Source of the DNA: Butyricicoccus_A sp964513445
GTDB lineage: Bacteria > Bacillota > Clostridia > Oscillospirales > Butyricicoccaceae
Direction of reading: 5' to 3'
NCBI GenBank assembly: GCA_964513445.1
Contig: CAZEMM010000067.1
Location: forward strand, 1 to 10,696
DNA length: 10,696 bases
The position numbers were made by a program, and so were the translations under genes. This document shows, in pieces, positions 6,861 to 10,696 of the stretch. Positions within the stretch are counted from its first letter, which is position 1; each line of letters opens with the position of its first letter. The notes below the pieces were generated by a model. The model worked only from the letters and a program-made list of their open reading frames with translations. It was not told where the DNA came from and ran no database searches.

Positions 6861-8053
6861 GCGTTTGCGATAAATTTCTCAAGGCGATCAATGCCCTTGT
6901 CAATCTGCTCCATTGAGGTCGCATACGACCATCGCAGGAAATTCGGCGCTGCAAACGGTGTGCACGGTACGGTTGCAACCAATCCCTGCTCAAGGAACAG
7001 CTGGGCGAAATCTACATCACTCTCGATTGTATGACCATACATCGTCTTGCCGACAAAGCTGGACATATCCATCATGACATAGAATGCACCATGCGGGCAG
7101 ATACAGGAGACGCCCTCTACCTTGTTCATGCGCGCAACCAGATGGTTGCGACGCTTTTCAAATTCACTGCGCATTATTGCGACAGACGACTGGTCGCTGT
7201 TCAGCGCTTCGACAGCGGCCCACTGCGCCATGGTTGCCGGCGCGCCAGTCGAATGGCTGGCATAGCTGGACATCGCCTTTGCGACCGTCGCGTTGGACAG
7301 CGTATATCCAACGCGCCAGCCGGTCATTGCATAGGACTTGGAGACGCCGTTGACGACGATGCACTGCTCCTTCATCGCCGGAGAAATCGACGCGATGGAG
7401 GTGTACTCCAGTCCATCATACACCAGCTGATAATAGATATCGTCGGTCAGAACATAAATCCCGTGCTTTTCACAGACTGCTGCGATTTCTTCCAGCTCCT
7501 GTCTGGTGTAAATCATACCAGTCGGATTAGACGGCGAGTTGAGCATGAACATTTTGGTCTTGGGTGTGATCGCTGCCTCCAGTTGAGCAGCTGTAATCTT
7601 AAAGTGTGATTCTGCCTGTGCACGGATTTCAACCGGAACGGCGCCCGCCATGCGAATCATCTCCGCATAGCTCAGCCAGTACGGTGCGGCAACAACAACC
7701 TCGTCGCCCGGATCGCAGCAAACCATGATAGCAAGATAGACGCTGTGCTTCGCGCCGGATGCAACGACGACCTCGTTCGGTTCATATTCGAGATCGAGAT
7801 CCGCTTTCATGCGCGCACAGACCGCTTTTCGCAGCTCGATGATACCGGCAGCTGGGGTGTATCTGGTCTTGTTATCGCGAATCGCCTGAATACCAGCCTC
7901 CTTGATATTTTCCGGCGTGTCAAAATCCGGCTCGCCTGCGCCAAAGCTGACAACATCAATGCCTTCCGCCTTCATCTGTTTAGAGAGTGCACTGATTGCA
8001 AGCGTTGCGGACGGTTCAATGGCACATGCAATTTTTGAAATCGGTTTAACCAT
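6857..8053 (-). CDS. aspB: Aspartate-type aminotransferase (class I, PLP-dependent)
   Basis: Predicted to exchange amino groups between aspartate and 2-oxoglutarate, in the cytoplasm. The 398 residues match the I-gamma aspartate aminotransferases such as B. subtilis AspB. GAGEPDFDTP (38-47) and TRYTPAAG (63-70) are typical N-terminal motifs. SPSNPTG (173-179), Asp204 and Tyr207 in TDDIYY hold the cofactor, Lys239 in VSKSYAMTGWR forms the Schiff base, and Arg374 in LRWSY should bind the substrate carboxylate. Lys102 in GAKHS matches the lysine that in the Thermus enzyme recognises acidic substrates, which supports aspartate, although prephenate or other acceptors cannot be excluded. AAGGA at 8063-8067 lies 9 nt before the ATG. 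It has its own promoter and a hairpin-containing leader, and no terminator separates it from purB, so readthrough is likely. Confidence 0.9.
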   Translation of the reverse strand: MVKPISKIACAIEPSATLAISALSKQMKAEGIDVVSFGAGEPDFDTPENIKEAGIQAIRDNKTRYTPAAGIIELRKAVCARMKADLDLEYEPNEVVVASGAKHSVYLAIMVCCDPGDEVVVAAPYWLSYAEMIRMAGAVPVEIRAQAESHFKITAAQLEAAITPKTKMFMLNSPSNPTGMIYTRQELEEIAAVCEKHGIYVLTDDIYYQLVYDGLEYTSIASISPAMKEQCIVVNGVSKSYAMTGWRVGYTLSNATVAKAMSSYASHSTGAPATMAQWAAVEALNSDQSSVAIMRSEFEKRRNHLVARMNKVEGVSCICPHGAFYVMMDMSSFVGKTMYGHTIESDVDFAQLFLEQGLVATVPCTPFAAPNFLRWSYATSMEQIDKGIDRLEKFIANA

Positions 8054-8071
8054 TCTGTATCATCCTTTCCG

Positions 8072-8113
8072 GGCAATTTCCAAGCCATGTTGTCCAATTT
8101 GGTGGAAATCGCC
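8072..8113 (-). promoter_or_regulatory. Leader hairpin next to the aspB ribosome site
   Basis: GGCAATTTCCA (8072-8082) and TGGAAATCGCC (8103-8113) pair at 10 of 11 positions around a 20-nt loop. On the transcript the hairpin ends only 3 nt before the AAAGGA ribosome site. GC-rich complementary pieces (GCGGC/GCCGC) lie just upstream in the same 102-nt leader. No T-box core or terminator T-tract is seen, so any control would be translational or structural. Confidence 0.4.
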
Positions 8114-8161
8114 GCTGCGGCTGCGAATTGCCGCGAAATTGTTTTCTTGTTAACTTTTTAT

Positions 8162-8190
8162 ATTATAGTCATTTACACCCCGTTTTTCAA
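8162..8190 (-). promoter_or_regulatory. Promoter of aspB
   Basis: On the minus strand TTGAAA (8190-8185), a 17-nt spacer and TATAAT (8167-8162). Start near 8155, giving a leader of about 102 nt. Confidence 0.83.
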
Positions 8191-8587
8191 CCAAAAACTG
8201 CTTGTTTTAGACCATAATTGAAATTTTCCATACTTTGAACAAAAAAAATTTCTTTCTATCGCCGTCGGCGTCATTTTGCACAAATTGCATGAGAGCTTTA
8301 TGCAACTTGCATTTCATTTTCTTTTATTTGCGCAAAAAAAATGAATCATGCCCTTCATATGCCATTTGGAAAGCGCTCCCCGTCAGGAACGAACCGACTC
8401 TCCTTCCTCTTTCCATTTCGCTTCAATGAAACATTATGCCTCGGCGTTTCATCAGAATTATTTGACAACACCGCGGCGTTTGGCGGAAATTGATTTTTCT
8501 TGGAAAATGGTAAAGCCACAATCGCTCAGGCAGGGATTAGGGCTTTCGATAGGCTGAGATGGCTATTATTTAGCGGTAGCCGCTTCA
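8191..8587. other. 400-bp intergenic block without a supported gene
   Basis: The block lies between the aspB promoter and the patB terminator. It holds a hairpin TTGCAT/ATGCAA (8285-8305) within a cluster of four TTGCA/TGCAA words (8276-8311), and a hairpin ATGAAAC/GTTTCAT with an inner GCC/GGC (8426-8452). The only open frame of note (8348-8557, +) has no ribosome site and composition unlike a protein. The 8462-8557 portion looks less AT-rich and more ordered than the rest and might be a conserved or repeated intergenic element; this cannot be confirmed here. Confidence 0.35.
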
Positions 8588-8617
8588 ATTTTAAAAGGGA
8601 GAAATGATGCATTTCCC
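8588..8617 (-). terminator. Terminator of patB
   Basis: The minus strand forms GGGAAATG-CAT-CATTTCTCCC (with one bulged base), then TTTTAAAATT. It is about 36 nt after the patB stop. A second small hairpin TGCCG/CGGCA lies between stop and terminator (8620-8636). Confidence 0.7.
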
Positions 8618-8652
8618 GCATGCCGCCAATTCCGGCACAGGAGATTTCTTTC

Positions 8653-9867
8653 TCAGACGTTAAATACATACTTGTCCAGTCTGTGAAACGCTTCCTGTAT
8701 ACGGGAAAGCGGAGAAGCCAGATTGATGCGGATGTGACAGGGTCCTTGAAATCCCCGGCCGTCCTGCCAAGCGACTCCCACATCCCAGCCGGCCTGAAGC
8801 AGCTCATCCAAAGATTTCCCATGGGCTTTGCACCACCTTGTGCAATCCAGAAACATCATATAAGTGCCCTGAGGCATGGCGGCAAAAATGCCCTCGTAGT
8901 TGTCCCGAATATGCTCGTAGGCAAACCTCACATTGCCCTCCAGGACCTGGAGCAGTTCATCTGTCCATTCCTCTCCCTCAGTTGAGTATGCGCCCAGCAG
9001 GGCGTGCATCGAAAGAACGCTCATATTATTGTAATGCGTCGCGGCAGCATATGAGCAGATACGATGCCGTAGGGATTTGTCATAGATGATATGATAGCTG
9101 CCGATTAAACCCGCCAAATTGAAGGTCTTGGAGGGTGCATAGATGGCGATCGTATGCGCCTTGGCCCACTCGTTGACCATCAAGGTGGGGGTGTGCCGGT
9201 GGCCCGTGTATACAAGATCAGCCCAAATCTCATCGGAGATCACATAGCACTCGTTTGCGGCGTAGATCTCCATAGCCTTTTCCAGCTCCCAACGCTCCCA
9301 AACGCGGCCCGTCGGATTGTGAGGCGAGCAGAAAATTGCCAGATGGATGTTGTACTGTTTCAGCTTCGCGTCCATATCCTCGTAGTCCATCCGCCAGATG
9401 CCGTTTTCATCCCTCTTGAGCTGGCTGTACACAGAAGTGCGTCCCAAGCCATCCACGTCGGCGGAGAAGCCCACATAGACCGGCGCGTGAACCAAAATGT
9501 TATCACCAGGTGCAGAAAGGGTTTGTACCGCACTGGTAACGCAGCCGTGAACGCCGTTCTCATAGCCGATGTATGCACGCTTCAGACCCTGGAAGTGGTT
9601 GCGCTTTGTCTGCCAGCCGATAATATCCTCATAGTATTTGTCGCTAGGAGCGAAATAACCGAACAAGGGATGCTTGGTTCGCTCAATGATAGCCTCAGTT
9701 ATGGCAGGACAGGTGGCGAAGTTCATGTCCGCAACCCACATGGGAATGGCGTCAAAGCCATCCTTCGGTTTGCCGGGTTCGTTTCCCCAGTTCTTCTGAC
9801 CAATGGCGTCTACCGCATAGGCATCCATTCCATGGCGGTCAATGAGAGAGGTAAAGTCGTATTTCAT
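8653..9867 (-). CDS. patB: PatB/MalY-family C-S lyase (cystathionine beta-lyase-like)
   Basis: A PLP enzyme of the PatB/MalY group that splits carbon-sulfur bonds of cystathionine or cysteine conjugates, giving a thiol, pyruvate and ammonia. The 404 residues are the usual family length. Markers are the N-terminal PMWVADMNF (42-50), the SPHNPTGRVW block (181-190), SDEIWADLVY (211-220) with the cofactor-binding Asp212, Lys247 in APSKTFNLAG as Schiff-base lysine, and Arg380 in IRINLASP for the substrate carboxylate. ATG 9867 is chosen over a TTG at 9915 because AAAGGA (9878-9883) lies 10 nt ahead and relatives begin with the MKYDF segment. It appears monocistronic, with a leader of about 213 nt. 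Methionine synthesis, cysteine degradation or aminotransferase activity are all possible; no met or cys genes adjoin to decide. Confidence 0.92.
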   Translation of the reverse strand: MKYDFTSLIDRHGMDAYAVDAIGQKNWGNEPGKPKDGFDAIPMWVADMNFATCPAITEAIIERTKHPLFGYFAPSDKYYEDIIGWQTKRNHFQGLKRAYIGYENGVHGCVTSAVQTLSAPGDNILVHAPVYVGFSADVDGLGRTSVYSQLKRDENGIWRMDYEDMDAKLKQYNIHLAIFCSPHNPTGRVWERWELEKAMEIYAANECYVISDEIWADLVYTGHRHTPTLMVNEWAKAHTIAIYAPSKTFNLAGLIGSYHIIYDKSLRHRICSYAAATHYNNMSVLSMHALLGAYSTEGEEWTDELLQVLEGNVRFAYEHIRDNYEGIFAAMPQGTYMMFLDCTRWCKAHGKSLDELLQAGWDVGVAWQDGRGFQGPCHIRINLASPLSRIQEAFHRLDKYVFNV

Positions 9868-9887
9868 TTGAATAACATCCTTTCTGC

Positions 9888-9909
9888 CTGATAATCGTTC
9901 TGCTATCAG
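9888..9909 (-). promoter_or_regulatory. Small hairpin just upstream of the patB ribosome site
   Basis: CTGATA (9888-9893) pairs with TATCAG (9904-9909), loop 10 nt. It lies 4 nt upstream of the AAAGGA site on the transcript and does not itself cover it. Confidence 0.3.
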
Positions 9910-9932
9910 ACGCAATGCTGTTTTTTTGAGCG

Positions 9933-10034
9933 CTACACCAATGCCTGAAAATGCTCATAGCTTCGTTGCAACACGGATATTGTTTCCAATCGAAAAATCT
10001 GTAAATCAAATTCGATAAAGAGAATTTTCCTCAT
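9933..10034 (-). CDS. Possible 33-aa leader peptide in the patB leader
   Basis: A short frame (MRKILFIEFD at the start, HFQALV at the end) with an ATG at 10034 and GAGAGG (10041-10046) 6 nt upstream, a good ribosome site. It lies wholly inside the predicted patB leader and stops 65 nt before the patB ATG. It has no Cys and only the initiator Met, so it is not an obvious sulfur amino acid attenuator. The ribosome site can pair partly with CTCT upstream (TCTC/GAGA around 10043-10055). It could be a true leader peptide, a small protein, or a chance frame in a non-coding leader. No similarity is recognised. Confidence 0.3.
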   Translation of the reverse strand: MRKILFIEFDLQIFRLETISVLQRSYEHFQALV

Positions 10035-10086
10035 TTATAGCCTCTCTAAGCGAGAAGAGACAGGTGAACTATAATTTGACAGTTTA

Positions 10087-10114
10087 AGTATAGCATACAT
10101 CGTTCGTCACACAA
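10087..10114 (-). promoter_or_regulatory. Promoter of patB
   Basis: On the minus strand TTGTGT (10114-10109), a 16-nt spacer and TATACT (10092-10087) with a TGC extension (TGn-TATACT). Start near 10080, giving a leader of about 213 nt. The weaker -35 is balanced by the extended -10. Confidence 0.6.
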
Positions 10115-10236
10115 GTTATTTTTGAAATTTAAGGTAAAGGAAACGCCGCGCAAATACCCTTTTAAAAGCAAAAAGAATTCCCGACCGCAAATAACGATCA
10201 GGATGCCTCTTAAAATGTCCGCATACGCGCACTGAT
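10115..10236. other. Probable 3' flank of a decayed insertion sequence
   Basis: Non-coding stretch between the transposase remnant and the patB promoter. The segment around 10138-10160 (GGAAACGCCGCGCAAATACC) is a candidate terminal repeat because of its position after the transposase stop, but the partner end is missing, so this is only inference. A 10-bp palindrome CTTTTAAAAG lies at about 10159-10168. Confidence 0.25.
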
Positions 10237-10434
10237 TCAAGCCGTCAGACAGGGTCTGTCAGCCAGAATCAGATTTGCCAGCGCGAACAGGATATTCAAT
10301 TTCGCGGTCTGTTTTCGCAGACCTCTGTATCGCGTTTTTTCGGTATCGTAACTGGCCCTTTCCAACGCCAAAGACGTGCTCCGCTTTGGCTCGGGCAGAT
10401 GATTTCTCGTATCAGATTTTGACATGCTCCGCAT
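10237..10434 (-). pseudogene. C-terminal remnant of an IS5-like transposase
   Basis: The last part of the frame, KTRYRGLRKQTAKLNILFALANLI, ends like IS5-family transposases (the R-Y-R-G-L-x-K-N-T-x-x-L-x-x-L-F-A-L-x-N-L pattern). Immediately upstream, a different frame reads RAKAEHVFGVGKGQLRYR (to about 10411), matching the R-x-E-H-x-F-x-V motif that carries the catalytic Glu. The two frames join if one A is removed from the six-A run in CGAAAAAACGCG (around 10337). The N-terminal two thirds, including the catalytic Asp residues, are missing, so it cannot transpose. Upstream of about 10411 the frame hits a TGA and no family sequence is recognised. It lies between patB and the DUF3788-like gene as a scar of an old insertion. 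Confidence 0.7.
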
Positions 10435-10502
10435 TATGCGGTGTTGCCCTAAACCTTACACAAATCGTCCAAATTGTTACTTGTGAATTCAAGGTTCATC
10501 TG

Positions 10503-10696
10503 CTATTTCTTATTTGGTTTCCGCTTGATGGCTAATATCTGTACAAAATCTCTAAACAAAGACGTATCAATAGGCTCAAACATCAACCATTTTCCATCAC
10601 GATAAGTTTTTGCTTCATCATAGATTTTTTGAACAAGCTCTGAATAATTATTTCGCGCTGCTTCAAATTTGGCTCGTTCATCTTTGCCTAAGATTA
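10503..10696 (-). CDS. C-terminal part of a DUF3788-like protein (5' end outside window)
   Basis: An open frame enters from the right edge and ends at TAG (10503-10505), giving 63 residues with no start inside the window. The text starts ILGKDERAKFEAARNNYSEL and continues IYDEAKTYRDGKWLMFE, then LAIKRKPNKK at the end. The pattern E-R-x-K-F-E, then Y-D-x-A-K-T-Y-x-D-G-K-W-L and a closing I-K-R-K-P is what I associate with DUF3788 proteins, small cytoplasmic proteins of unknown function. The stop is followed within 100 bp by the transposase remnant, so the insertion element once landed just downstream. The reading frame seen is intact. Confidence 0.65.
   Translation of the reverse strand, partial: ILGKDERAKFEAARNNYSELVQKIYDEAKTYRDGKWLMFEPIDTSLFRDFVQILAIKRKPNKK

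Noticed and set aside
8054..8155. T-box leader for the aminotransferase
   Set aside because: The conserved T-box sequence of the AGGGTGGNACCGCG type and a terminator T-tract are absent.
8368..8379. CcpA cre-like site GGAAAGCGCTCC
   Set aside because: Only the core GAAAGCGCT fits; the flanking positions of the 14-bp consensus fail, and it is not next to a promoter element.
8462..8490. Plus-strand TTGACA at 8462 as a promoter
   Set aside because: The sequence 16-18 nt downstream (GGAAAT region) is not a -10 box, and no gene follows on that strand.
8348..8557. 69-codon plus-strand frame as a gene
   Set aside because: No ribosome site before the ATG, no hydrophobic pattern or domain, and it runs through the 8426-8452 hairpin.
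9868..9915. TTG start extending patB by 16 residues
   Set aside because: AAAGGA at 9878-9883 lies inside the extension and serves the ATG at 9867; family members start at the equivalent position.
9868..10080. SAM riboswitch (S-box) before patB
   Set aside because: The conserved S-box core sequences and the intrinsic terminator are not seen in the leader.
10076..10104. Plus-strand TTGACA as a promoter toward the right
   Set aside because: No -10-like hexamer at 16-18 nt, and no plus-strand gene follows.

Overview
The window looks like a chromosomal segment of a low-to-mid GC Gram-positive anaerobe. Bacillota, class Clostridia, is the best guess, and a gut Oscillospirales-type lineage would fit. 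The guess rests on the strong AGGAGG-type ribosome sites, the consensus TTGACA/TATAAT promoters, separate secD and secF genes, a secreted SH3b-NlpC/P60 hydrolase, and a PatB-type C-S lyase. No rRNA, tRNA, CRISPR array or complete mobile element is visible.

Layout. Positions 1-1445 (+): two near-perfect tandem promoters, the first with an 18-bp palindrome in its spacer, drive a two-gene unit. This unit is a 103-residue protein of unknown function followed by a secreted cell-wall peptidase, and it ends in two successive hairpin terminators. Positions 1446-2610 (+): an isolated epoxide hydrolase-family gene with poor expression signals. Positions 2724-5264 (-): the secD-secF operon, with its own promoter and a terminator shared convergently with the epoxide hydrolase. 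Positions 5283-8190 (-): purB and an aspartate-type aminotransferase (aspB-like). Each has a promoter; the purB -35 box overlaps the stop codon of the aminotransferase and no terminator separates the two. Positions 8191-8587: an intergenic block with small hairpins and no convincing gene. Positions 8588-10114 (-): patB, with a long leader that carries a possible 33-codon peptide. Positions 10115-10696: a decayed IS5-like transposase tail, then the C-terminal end of a DUF3788-like protein running off the right edge.

Functionally the minus-strand core is housekeeping: protein export (SecD/SecF), purine synthesis (PurB), and amino acid nitrogen and sulfur metabolism (AspB-like, PatB). PurB uses aspartate-derived nitrogen, because succinyl-AICAR and adenylosuccinate are built with aspartate. 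That makes an upstream aspartate aminotransferase metabolically sensible, though each gene has its own promoter. The less ordinary parts are the strongly promoted small-protein/hydrolase pair, the stand-alone epoxide hydrolase, the basic tail of SecF, and the structured leaders of aspB and patB. No clear new multi-gene system is evident; the best candidates for something undescribed are the 103-residue protein with its palindromic promoter and the patB leader.
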